Below, in pieces: positions 1 through 6,820 of a stretch of DNA of 9,943 nucleotides. Both the position numbers and the translations under genes were made by a program. The DNA comes from Candidatus Eiseniibacteriota bacterium. GTDB lineage: Bacteria > Eisenbacteria > RBG-16-71-46 > CAIMUX01. The notes under the pieces are model-generated. The model saw nothing but the letters and a program-made list of their open reading frames with translations, searched no databases and was not told the origin of the DNA. Each line of letters opens with the position of its first letter. The first letter of the stretch is position 1. Where the stretch lies: positions 1-9,943 of the forward strand of contig JAKQSZ010000038.1 of assembly GCA_029569475.1 (NCBI GenBank), read 5' to 3'.

Positions 1-412
1 GGATCTCGGGGTAGTCGCCCATGACGCTGAAGGCCCCCGCCTTGCGGCCGCGCGAAACGTTGTTGCCGCCCATGAACCCGCCGAGTTGGTTGCGGGGCGC
101 GATCACCTCGACCTCCGGCACGCGGTCCCGCACCGCTTCGATGTCGGCGTTGTTCAACTGGAGGTAGCGGCCGGCGGGAAGCCCGGCATACGGTTTCTGG
201 GTCCGCTGGGTCCAGATGAAGACGCTGTTGGTGGCGCTTCCTTCGAAACCCTGCAGGACCCCATTCTGCAGCCCGGCCCCGCTGCCCAGCATGATCATCA
301 GCAGGAAGATGCCCCAGAAGACGCCGAAGGCGGTGAGCCCCGTGCGGACGCGATTGCGCAGAAGGACCGCCTTGATCTCTTGCCAATGGTCGAGGTCGAA
401 GAGGAAACGCAT
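1..412 (-). CDS. MacB/FtsX-type ABC transporter permease, N-terminal part (cut by left edge)
   Basis: The 137 visible residues begin MRFLFDLDHWQEI, followed by a basic segment and one membrane helix at about residues 26-45 (starting LTAFGVFWGIFLL), then the start of a periplasmic MacB-PCD-like domain with the motif PYAGLPAGRY. In this family the permease carries one N-terminal helix, a large periplasmic domain and a three-helix FtsX domain; only the first parts lie in the window. It is a clear paralogue of the upstream permease: about 47 of the first 86 aligned residues are identical, without gaps. The ATG lies 8 nt after that gene's TAG, and a GGGAGGAG ribosome-binding sequence overlaps the end of that gene, so the two are co-transcribed and probably form a heterodimer with the shared ATPase. 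The substrate cannot be told from the sequence. Confidence 0.9.
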   Translation of the reverse strand, partial: MRFLFDLDHWQEIKAVLLRNRVRTGLTAFGVFWGIFLLMIMLGSGAGLQNGVLQGFEGSATNSVFIWTQRTQKPYAGLPAGRYLQLNNADIEAVRDRVPEVEVIAPRNQLGGFMGGNNVSRGRKAGAFSVMGDYPEI

Positions 413-420
413 GCTCGCCC

Positions 421-1653
421 CTACTCCTCCCGCAGCGCGTCGACCGGCCGGACCATGGCCGCGCGCCGGGCCGGGAAGAAGCCCGCCACCGCGCCGGAGG
501 CCACCAGCACGAGCGTGGCCGTCACCGCCACACCCAGATCGACCGAGGGATGGCGGAAGAAGTCGGTCCCCCCAATGCCGCGCCCCATGGCTTCCAGCAC
601 CGCCACGCCCGCCACCAGCCCGGTGTATCCGGCCACCGCCGTGACCAGGATGCTCTCCTGCATGACGAGCTGCATGACGCTCCACGGCGTGGCACCCAAC
701 GCCTTGCGGATGCCGATTTCCTTCGTCCGCTCCTTCACCGCGATCATCATGATGTTCGAGACGCCAACCACCCCGGCCAGGAGGGTGCCGATGCCGATCA
801 CCCAGAGAAACATCCGGATGCCGCCCATCAGCCGGCGGAACCTCTCGAAGTGTTCGATCGAGTTGGTGATGAAGACGGCGCGCTCATCCGCCGGGTCGAA
901 GTCGTGGCGGGCGGCGACCCGCTGGCGCAGGTCCGTGGCGATCTGCTGGCTCTCCTGCAGGCTGGCGTCGCCGACGGTCATCATGATCATTCCGACCCGG
1001 TCAGCCCCGCCGAAGGCGCGCTGCGCCGTCGAGATGGGCAGGTAGATGGTCTCCTGCTCCCCCTCGCTGCCCTCGTCGGTGAACTCGCCGATAACGAGAA
1101 AGGGAACCCCGTTGACCTCGATGTACTCGCCCAAGGGCGAGGCATCCCGGAAAAGCTGGGCGCGCACGCGTTGGCCGATCACCGCCACCTTGCGGTACTC
1201 GGCGATGTCGAGCGGGTTGAGGTAGCGCCCTCGTACCATGACCGTGCGCTCGAGGACCTGGTGGTCCGGGTGGACGGCTCGGACGTTGTAGCTGGAGGTC
1301 TGCCCGCGGTAGACGACGGTCAGATTGCCGCGGATGAAGTAGCGCGAGGTGATGTGGTCTACCGCCGGGATGCTGCTCTTGATGTCGTCGTGGTCGGCAT
1401 TGGTGAACTGGACGTAACGACCCGGGGGAAGCCCCTGGTAGGGCATGCTGGTCTGGCCGCTGCGCACCCAGACCGAATTGACGGCGTCGTCGCGGAACTG
1501 GTGCTCGATCCCGTTGGAGAGCCCCTGCCCCGAACCGAGCAGCACGATGAGGATGAGAATGCCCCAGGCCACGCTGAAACCGGTGAGGACCGTCCGCAGA
1601 CGGTTCTTGAGCAGCGTGTCGAGGATCTCCTGCCAGACGTCGAAGTCGAACAC
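421..1653 (-). CDS. MacB/FtsX-type ABC transporter permease
   Basis: This is an inner-membrane subunit of a MacB/LolCDE-like exporter, about 410 residues and full length for the family. It has a first helix at about residues 22-43, a periplasmic MacB-PCD-like domain, and a C-terminal FtsX domain with helices near 281-303, 329-353 and 373-394. The FtsX hallmark [16 protein letters not shown] is at about 307-322, and the protein ends in [10 protein letters not shown] chose the GTG at 1653 because the product then begins [10 protein letters not shown], matching the paralogous downstream permease (FDLDHWQEI), and GAGG lies 5 nt upstream. An in-frame ATG at 1680 would add nine residues but has no ribosome-binding sequence. 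Family members usually act as mechanotransmitters that move substrates or lipoproteins from the periplasm rather than across the inner membrane. No adaptor protein is visible in the window. Confidence 0.93.
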   Translation of the reverse strand: MFDFDVWQEILDTLLKNRLRTVLTGFSVAWGILILIVLLGSGQGLSNGIEHQFRDDAVNSVWVRSGQTSMPYQGLPPGRYVQFTNADHDDIKSSIPAVDHITSRYFIRGNLTVVYRGQTSSYNVRAVHPDHQVLERTVMVRGRYLNPLDIAEYRKVAVIGQRVRAQLFRDASPLGEYIEVNGVPFLVIGEFTDEGSEGEQETIYLPISTAQRAFGGADRVGMIMMTVGDASLQESQQIATDLRQRVAARHDFDPADERAVFITNSIEHFERFRRLMGGIRMFLWVIGIGTLLAGVVGVSNIMMIAVKERTKEIGIRKALGATPWSVMQLVMQESILVTAVAGYTGLVAGVAVLEAMGRGIGGTDFFRHPSVDLGVAVTATLVLVASGAVAGFFPARRAAMVRPVDALREE

Positions 1654-1740
1654 GGCCGCCTCACGCCGCCACCGCGGCATCGTAGCCGCGGGCAGGGCCG
1701 GCGCCCCGACAGAAGTTTGGCGCGTGATTCCCGCCGGGCG

Positions 1741-2595
1741 TCATCTTCCGCCGCTCGAACCCGGCCTGCCAGGACCGGACGCACCGGGATGGGGGGTGGT
1801 CTCGCCCTCCAGGGACGGGAACTGGTCCACGGCCCGCCCGTCGCTCTCGATCAGACCGTCGCGCAAGCGGATGACCCGGTCGGTGAGGCGCGCCACATCT
1901 CGCTCGTGCGTGACGATCAGCATGGTGACCCCATCGCGGTTGATGCGCCGCAGGAGCTGCATCACCTCGAGCGAAGTCTGCGAGTCCAGCGCGCCGGTCG
2001 GTTCGTCGGCCAGGATCACCTTCGGCCGCGAGATGAGCGCTCGGGCGATGGCCACCCGCTGCTGCTGGCCGCCCGAGAGTTCCCGCGGAAGGTGGCCCGC
2101 CCAGTCCGCCAGGCCAACCAGGTCGAGAAACTCCAACGCGCGGCGGTTGCGTTCACGACGCGAGACTCCCTGGTAGTAGAGCGGGACGGCGACGTTCTCC
2201 AGTGCCGTCTTGAAGGCAATCAGGTTGAACGACTGGAAGACGAAACCCAGCAGCCTTCCGCGCAGCGCGGCCGCCCGGCTCTCGGACAACCCCTCCATGA
2301 CGGCCGAGTCCAACAGGTACTCCCCCTCATCGTGGTTGTCGAGGAGACCAAGGATGTTCAGCAGCGTGGACTTTCCCGATCCCGACGCACCCATGATCGC
2401 CACGAGTTCGCCCGGGGCGATATCGAGGTCGATGCCCTTGAGAACGTGGAGTTCGGTGTGACCGGTGACGTAGCGCTTGTGGATGTTGCGCAACCGCAGC
2501 AGAGACGGAACATCCGCGGGGGACGAGGAGGTCCCGGCCGCGGGGACAGCTTGGGGAGAAGCCAGGGCAGAGGCTGGATCCGTGATAAAACGCAT
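1741..2595 (-). CDS. ABC transporter ATP-binding protein, MacB/LolD type
   Basis: This is the cytoplasmic ATPase that powers the two downstream permeases. All nucleotide-binding motifs are intact in the 284 residues: Walker [10 protein letters not shown] at 69-77, Q-loop Q121 in FVFQSFNLI (typical of the MacB/LolD family), signature LSGGQQQ at 173-179, Walker B VILADEP at 193-199 with E198, D-loop near 203-205 and switch H230. A low-complexity leader of about 30 residues precedes the ATPase fold, and a Pro/Gly-rich tail of about 30 residues follows it; both are probably disordered. It is first in the operon; the next gene starts 87 nt downstream. The ATG at 2595 has no properly spaced Shine-Dalgarno, and a -10-like box sits 7 nt before it. 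No better start exists before the conserved [11 protein letters not shown] strand, so I keep it. Confidence 0.93.
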   Translation of the reverse strand: MRFITDPASALASPQAVPAAGTSSSPADVPSLLRLRNIHKRYVTGHTELHVLKGIDLDIAPGELVAIMGASGSGKSTLLNILGLLDNHDEGEYLLDSAVMEGLSESRAAALRGRLLGFVFQSFNLIAFKTALENVAVPLYYQGVSRRERNRRALEFLDLVGLADWAGHLPRELSGGQQQRVAIARALISRPKVILADEPTGALDSQTSLEVMQLLRRINRDGVTMLIVTHERDVARLTDRVIRLRDGLIESDGRAVDQFPSLEGETTPHPGASGPGRPGSSGGR

Positions 2596-2602
2596 AGCCT
2601 TG

Positions 2603-2631
2603 ATTGTACGATGCGCGATGCCATTTGTTGC
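2603..2631 (-). promoter_or_regulatory. Candidate sigma70-like promoter of the ABC operon
   Basis: On the minus strand TACAAT (2608-2603, 5 of 6 to the -10 consensus) lies 17 nt after GCAACA (2631-2626, 3 of 6 to the -35 consensus). Only 7 nt separate the -10 box from the ATPase ATG, so transcription would start at or next to the A of the ATG. This fits a leaderless mRNA and explains the missing ribosome-binding sequence. The -10 is convincing; the -35 is weak. Confidence 0.45.
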
Positions 2632-2815
2632 AGGAAAGGATCATGCTCCCGCCGGGGCAGATGGGCTGTTCGAGCATTCTCCGCCGGCGATCCGCGCGCC
2701 GGCCACCCGCCGCGACCTCGCGTACCGTTGGAGTACCGGGGATCGACAGGCGGCGGCGCCGACCGATCGATCCAGCCTGGCCTTGCGCAAATCCCCGGTC
2801 TGGCCGTCCGGAACC

Positions 2816-2824
2816 TGCTACGAT
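2816..2824 (+). promoter_or_regulatory. Candidate extended -10 promoter for the aminopeptidase gene
   Basis: TGCTACGAT fits the TGn plus -10 arrangement (4 of 6 in the hexamer). It would start transcription near 2831 and give a leader of about 46 nt before the ATG at 2877. No -35 hexamer is seen at the right distance. It points away from the ABC operon promoter in the same divergent intergenic region (2596-2876), where I see nothing else. Confidence 0.3.
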
Positions 2825-2864
2825 CGTCGTCTGAAACCCTATGAAGAGAACCCGCGCTGCCTTG

Positions 2865-2870
2865 AGGAGG
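2865..2870 (+). promoter_or_regulatory. Ribosome-binding site deciding the aminopeptidase start
   Basis: A perfect AGGAGG lies 6 nt before the ATG at 2877. The in-frame ATG at 2841 has no such site and would add twelve basic residues not typical of the family, so 2877 is preferred. Confidence 0.8.
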
Positions 2871-2876
2871 GCCGGA

Positions 2877-4187
2877 ATGGAGCCGAACTTCGTCGAGTCC
2901 GCCCAGGACCTGCTGCACTTCATCGACGCGTCGCCCAGCCCCTTCCACGCGGTCGCTTCCGCCGGATCGCGCCTGGAGGGAGCCGGTTTCACCCGACTGC
3001 GGGAGTCGGAGCCCTGGGCCCTGGAGCCGCACGGCCGATACTACCTGACCCGCAACGGCTCCACCCTGGCGGCCCTCGTGGCGGGCTCCGAGGCTCCGGC
3101 GGCGGCCGGCTTCCGCATCATCGGCGCGCACACCGACAGCCCGGGATTCCGGGTCAAGCCCAAGCCCGGCTTTGTGCGGTCGGGGTACCGGCAGCTCGCC
3201 CTGGAGGTCTACGGCGGACCGATCGTCGCCACCTGGGTGGATCGCGACCTTGGCCTCTCCGGCCGGGTGGTGTTGCGAGATCCGGCGGGGAACGCCGGAG
3301 GCACGGAGACCCGGCTGATCCGCATCGATCGCCCGCTGGCGCGCATCGCCACGGTGGCCATCCACCTGGAGCGGGAGGTCAACGAGAAGGGACTTCTGTT
3401 GAACAAGGAGACCCAGACGCCGCCGATCGTGGGCCTGGACGGAGAGCCGGACTGGAACCTCGATCGGACCCTGGCCGAGGAACTGGGGGTCGAACCCGAG
3501 GCGATCCTCGCGGCCGATCTCATGCCCCATGACCTGACCCCGGGAGCAATCGCCGGCACGGGCGGCGAGTTCCTCTCGTCCTCACGCCTGGACAACCTCT
3601 CCAGCTCTTTCTGCGCTCTCACCGCCCTCCTCCAGGCCGCCGGGGTCCCGGGCGCGGCCACCCGTCTGATCGTCCTCTACGATAACGAGGAGATCGGGTC
3701 GAACACGGCCCAGGGCGCGGCCGGCTCCTTCCTCGACGACATTCTCGGCCGCCTCTCGCTGCGGCGGGGCGGCTCGCCCGAGGATCCCTACCTCGCACGC
3801 GCCCACTCCTTCTTCATCTCGGCCGACATGGCCCACGCGGTGCACCCCAACTACCCGGACAAGCACGAGGCGCGACACCTGCCGCGGCTCAACGGCGGGC
3901 CGGTGATCAAGCACAACGCCAACGCCCGCTATGCCAGCGACGCCGAGTCGGCCGCCCTCTTCCAGCAGGTCTGCCGGGAGGCGGAGGTTCCCTTCCAGAG
4001 CTTCGTCAACCGCGCCGATCTCCCCTGCGGCAGCACGATCGGCCCGCTGGTCGCCACCCGCGCAGGGCTCAAGAGCGTCGATGTCGGGAACTCCATGCTG
4101 GCCATGCACTCGGTGCGGGAACTGGCCGGCACGAAGGACACGGCGTGGATGGTGGGGGCGCTCCGCCGCTTCCTGGAGCGGCCGTGA
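2877..4187 (+). CDS. apeB: M18 family aminopeptidase (ApeB-like)
   Basis: This is a cytosolic zinc aminopeptidase that removes N-terminal, preferentially acidic, residues from peptides. The 436-residue product matches the family length (about 430). Counting from the ATG at 2877, the expected metal and catalytic residues are present: H85 and D87 in GAHTDSPGFRVKP, D239 in SRLDN, E271/E272 in DNEEIGSNTAQGA, D317 in SADMAHAVHPNYPDKHE and H411 in LAMHSVRE. The stretches EVYGG...TWVDRDLGLSGRV (near 110-131) and DLPCGSTIGP (near 381-390) are characteristic of the ApeB/DNPEP lineage. There is no signal peptide or membrane segment. The gene overlaps the next by 4 nt (GTGA), indicating a two-gene operon with translational coupling. 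The family assignment is very secure; substrate preference is from family knowledge. Confidence 0.97.
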   Translation: MEPNFVESAQDLLHFIDASPSPFHAVASAGSRLEGAGFTRLRESEPWALEPHGRYYLTRNGSTLAALVAGSEAPAAAGFRIIGAHTDSPGFRVKPKPGFVRSGYRQLALEVYGGPIVATWVDRDLGLSGRVVLRDPAGNAGGTETRLIRIDRPLARIATVAIHLEREVNEKGLLLNKETQTPPIVGLDGEPDWNLDRTLAEELGVEPEAILAADLMPHDLTPGAIAGTGGEFLSSSRLDNLSSSFCALTALLQAAGVPGAATRLIVLYDNEEIGSNTAQGAAGSFLDDILGRLSLRRGGSPEDPYLARAHSFFISADMAHAVHPNYPDKHEARHLPRLNGGPVIKHNANARYASDAESAALFQQVCREAEVPFQSFVNRADLPCGSTIGPLVATRAGLKSVDVGNSMLAMHSVRELAGTKDTAWMVGALRRFLERP

Positions 4188-4921
4188 GCGGGGAGGAGTC
4201 CGGAGCCAAGGCGCCCAGCGCGTCGGTCCGGGCGGTCATCTTCGATCTCTTCCACACGCTGATCGACGTCAACAACGCGCCCGGCAGCTCGACTTCCCAG
4301 ATCCTCGGCATCGACCCGATCGAGTGGAACCGGAGGCTCGCCGAGGAGGCCCGCCATCATGCCCTGGGCGAGGAGCGCGATCCCCTCGAGTCCATCCGCC
4401 GGATCGTGAACTCGATGGGCCGGTCGGTCGACGAAGACCAGCTTCGCGCGGCGGTCCGTTGCCGCCCGAACCGCTTCCGCCACGCGCTTCGCAACGTGCG
4501 GGCCGACATCCTGGAGGGCTTGCGGGAGCTGCGCGCCATGGGGCTTCGTCTCGGCGTGCTCAGCAACGCCGGACTGGACGAGGTCGACGCCTGGGATGAC
4601 TCCCCGCTCGCGCCGCTGATCGACTGCCCGCTCTTCTCCTGCCACGAGGGGCTGATGAAGCCCGACCCCGCCTTCTACCTGCGGGCCGCCCGGCGGCTGG
4701 GGGTCTCCCCCGCCCGGGTCATCTTCGCCGGCGACGGCGGCAGCAGCGAACACGCGGGGGCGCGGAGAGCGGGGATGATCACCGTGCTCATGCTCGGGCT
4801 TCTCGAGGAGTCTCTCCCGGAGCTGGCCGCCCAGCGGGAGCGCAACACCGACTACACGGCACGCTCCATGGCCGAACTGGTCGCCATCGTCCGGAATCTC
4901 GCGGCCCCGGCCGCCGGCTGA
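4184..4921 (+). CDS. HAD-superfamily hydrolase with DxF motif I
   Basis: The product is 245 residues if it starts at GTG 4184, which overlaps the previous TGA and has GGAG 5 nt upstream. An ATG at 4145 would add 13 residues from inside the aminopeptidase gene. All four HAD motifs are visible: motif I FDLFHTLID with nucleophile D21 and T25, motif II LSNAG (S127), motif III K159 in LMKPDPAFYLRAARRLG, and motif IV GDGGSSEHAG at 183-192 (D184). Residues of about 32-110 form a helical C1-type cap. The second Asp of the usual DxDxT is F23. Phosphatases normally use that Asp as general acid, whereas 2-haloacid dehalogenases have an aromatic residue there, so the substrate is uncertain. Coupling to apeB suggests co-expression, not a known shared pathway. 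Confidence 0.9.
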   Translation: MSGEESGAKAPSASVRAVIFDLFHTLIDVNNAPGSSTSQILGIDPIEWNRRLAEEARHHALGEERDPLESIRRIVNSMGRSVDEDQLRAAVRCRPNRFRHALRNVRADILEGLRELRAMGLRLGVLSNAGLDEVDAWDDSPLAPLIDCPLFSCHEGLMKPDPAFYLRAARRLGVSPARVIFAGDGGSSEHAGARRAGMITVLMLGLLEESLPELAAQRERNTDYTARSMAELVAIVRNLAAPAAG

Positions 4922-5110
4922 TCACCCCGACCCTGTCTGAGACGACTTCCTTCCTCGGGACAGCTCGGATTCGATGGGCCACGGTTCATGGATAGCACGT
5001 TCTCTGGTTTAGCCTCGCAGCCGATACTCAAACGTCTTTGTGGTCAGCGGCTCTTGCAGTAAAGCCGTTCGTCGTGCATAGTCTTCCGGTTCGGGGCCTG
5101 ACTCTCTCGT

Positions 5111-5139
5111 TGGACAAGATCCTCTCACCATGTCAGTAT
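5111..5139 (+). promoter_or_regulatory. Weak candidate promoter upstream of the propeller gene
   Basis: TGGACA (5111-5116, 5 of 6 to the -35 consensus) is followed after 17 nt by CAGTAT (5134-5139, 3 of 6 to the -10 consensus). It would give a leader of about 110 nt. The spacing is ideal but the -10 is poor, so this is only a candidate. Confidence 0.22.
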
Positions 5140-5243
5140 CGTCGGGCTTCGTTCGCAACTACCGATTCCTGTTCGACGAGTACTCGAACCGTTTGCGGCC
5201 GCACCAGTGGCCTGTGTTACCAGAGGCCCCGTCCCGGCGCCTC

Positions 5244-5249
5244 AGGAGG
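5244..5249 (+). promoter_or_regulatory. Ribosome-binding site deciding the start of the propeller gene
   Basis: A perfect AGGAGG lies 7 nt before the ATG at 5257. It argues against the longer in-frame start at 5038. Confidence 0.75.
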
Positions 5250-5256
5250 AACTGCG

Positions 5257-6627
5257 ATGATGCCGCGAGCCACGGCCCCACCACCGAAATCTGGCATGTT
5301 CCCCGGCTTCCGATTCGCCAGGCCGACCCCGCACCGGACACGGAGTCAAGGAGCCCGCTCCACGCGCTCTGGACGCTCCGCGCCCCGTTGGACCTTTCTC
5401 CTCCTGCTCTCTCTCGTTCTCGCGGGCCATGCCGTACCCGCCCGGTCGCAGGACTGGACTGTTGTTCCCCTCGGCACCTCGGTAGACCTGTTGATGGTGG
5501 AGAACACGAGTTTCTCCGAAAAGTGGGTCGTCGGCCGCGACGGATACGCCGCCCAATCCAGCGGGGGGCGGACCATCTGGACCCAGGTGGATGTCGGCAC
5601 CAACGCGGACCTGCCCTCCATACACCAGCCCTCCTCCGGCCAGGTCTGGGTCGGGGCCGGCGGCGGGGTCGTGCGGTTGAAGTCCGGGGACCAGTGGCTC
5701 GTCCGCAACATCCCGTCCTCGGAGGATTTCACGCTCTTCTCCCGGTCGAGCGGCGCCTCCTGGGCCGCCGGCAGCGGAGGGGCAGTGTACAAGACGACCA
5801 ACGGTGGGGTGGACTGGTCGCTGTCCCACGATGCCGGTGTCGCCCTGCATGACGGAAGCGGGTTCGTCGGCAGCGTCGCCTACGTCGTGGGAGACGCCGG
5901 GACGGTGATCAAGACGACCAACGGAGGAACCACCTGGACCAGTCTGAACACCGGCACGATCGCGGATCTGCACGCGTTCATCGAGGGAGGCCAGTCCACC
6001 GGGTTGATGGCGGTGGGCGAAGGCGGCACCGTCATCCGCAGCTTCGATCAGGGCGACACCTGGACGACGCTGGATCCCGGTACCAGCGCGGACCTCTTCG
6101 AGATCAGCGACAGCGGCCAGAACTCAGCCTGGCTGGTCGCGGTGGGTGCCGGGGGAACCATCCTGAAGAGCACCAACGGCGGCACGTCCTGGTGCCTCCT
6201 CAACGGCGGCACAGACGCCGACCTGTACGGGGTGGAGGCGGTTTCCAACGCCGAGTACATCGTCTGCGGCGAGAACGGCCTTCTGCTGCGGACAACCAAC
6301 GGCGGGGGAACCTGCCAGGATCCGTCGGCGTTGGCGATCGATCCCAGGCAGGACCTGTCCTGGCAGATCATCGGGCCTGTCCCGAACCCGGTTCGCGGTC
6401 TGGCGACCTTTCACCTCCTGGCTGGCCGGGGCGGGCCTTTGACGGCTGACCTCCTGCACGTCAGCGGGCGTCGCGTCCGGCACGTGCTTGACCGCGCTTC
6501 GGCGCCCGGCGAGCGGATCCAGTTCACCTTGGACACTCGGGGGCTTGATTCGGGCGTGTACTGGCTCGTCGCCGGTGGCCAGGATCCCCTGGGCCGGGTG
6601 TACAGGAGTATCGTCGTGGTGAAGTAG
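5257..6627 (+). CDS. Secreted seven-bladed YCF48/BNR-like beta-propeller with C-terminal Por-secretion/FlgD-like tail
   Basis: The product has 456 residues. A long basic N-region of about 45 residues leads into a hydrophobic core (WTFLLLLSLVLAG, 45-57) and a probable signal cleavage near 64 (PARS/QDW). Seven repeats follow, each with a G(T)xxDL-type turn at about residues 73, 114, 153, 194, 233, 275 and 318, and several with KTTNGGxxW, as in YCF48/BNR-like photosystem-assembly and sialidase-type propellers. The spacing of 39-43 residues and the count of seven predict one closed propeller. Residues of about 369-456 (VPNPVRG... HVSGRRVRHV... GLDSGVYWLVA) form a beta-sandwich tail like type IX secretion sorting or FlgD Ig-like domains. 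The protein is likely exported and surface-attached or released. Ligand and role are unknown. It precedes another secreted propeller gene. Confidence 0.88.
   Translation: MMPRATAPPPKSGMFPGFRFARPTPHRTRSQGARSTRSGRSAPRWTFLLLLSLVLAGHAVPARSQDWTVVPLGTSVDLLMVENTSFSEKWVVGRDGYAAQSSGGRTIWTQVDVGTNADLPSIHQPSSGQVWVGAGGGVVRLKSGDQWLVRNIPSSEDFTLFSRSSGASWAAGSGGAVYKTTNGGVDWSLSHDAGVALHDGSGFVGSVAYVVGDAGTVIKTTNGGTTWTSLNTGTIADLHAFIEGGQSTGLMAVGEGGTVIRSFDQGDTWTTLDPGTSADLFEISDSGQNSAWLVAVGAGGTILKSTNGGTSWCLLNGGTDADLYGVEAVSNAEYIVCGENGLLLRTTNGGGTCQDPSALAIDPRQDLSWQIIGPVPNPVRGLATFHLLAGRGGPLTADLLHVSGRRVRHVLDRASAPGERIQFTLDTRGLDSGVYWLVAGGQDPLGRVYRSIVVVK
5791..5924 (+). repeat. Direct repeat of 14 bp at one-blade spacing
   Basis: AAGACGACCAACGG occurs at 5791-5804 and 5911-5924, exactly 120 bp (40 codons) apart, encoding the KTTNG motif of consecutive propeller blades. 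Shorter related copies (ACCAACGGCGG) occur near 6172 and 6296. Nucleotide identity at blade spacing suggests fairly recent blade duplication or gene conversion. Confidence 0.7.
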
Positions 6628-6806
6628 CCGGAGGCCGTGCCCGGTGAGACGGCGCGTTCTGATTCTGCGAGCTCCAGGCTGCCGTCGCGCGCTACGGCGG
6701 CACGATCGTTCAGGCAGTCTGGTGGCCGGCGGAGTTGCCCGGGTGCCCCTGTCCCTCAGGTGGTCCCGGCGCCGACGCTTGCGAACTCCATTCACACGAA
6801 ACATAC

Positions 6807-6812
6807 GGGAGG
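6807..6812 (+). promoter_or_regulatory. Ribosome-binding site deciding the start of the large secreted gene
   Basis: GGGAGG lies 8 nt before the ATG at 6821. The in-frame ATG at 6644 would place about 59 arginine-rich residues before a normal signal peptide, so 6821 is chosen. The rest of the 193-nt gap after the previous gene (6628-6820) holds no convincing promoter or terminator. Confidence 0.7.
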
Positions 6813-6820
6813 ACTTCCTG

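Larger units (their letters stand above)
4922..5256 (+). other. Intergenic stretch of lower GC, no gene seen
   Basis: These 335 bases separate the HAD gene from the first secreted propeller gene. GC falls to about 55% over 4981-5220, clearly below the neighbouring genes. The reading frame of the next gene stays open back to 5038, but that extension lacks family similarity, a ribosome-binding site and the GC-rich codon pattern. It most likely holds the promoter and leader of the secreted-protein genes. I see no tRNA, strong terminator or convincing small gene. Confidence 0.6.

Noticed and set aside
550..2844. A 764-codon open frame on the plus strand opposite the ABC genes
   Set aside because: It lies antisense to clearly recognised ATPase and permease genes, resembles no family, and is explained by few stop codons in GC-rich antisense frames.
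4930..4965. Possible terminator hairpin after the HAD gene (CTGTC/GACAG)
   Set aside because: It has only five base pairs, a long loop and no T-run.
5038..5256. N-terminal extension of the YCF48-like protein to an ATG at 5038
   Set aside because: It lacks a ribosome-binding site, has lower GC without coding pattern, and would bury the signal peptide more than 100 residues in.
6779..6807. TTGCGA with CATACG as a promoter for the large secreted gene
   Set aside because: The spacing is right but the -10 matches only three of six positions; it is not better than chance in this intergenic gap.
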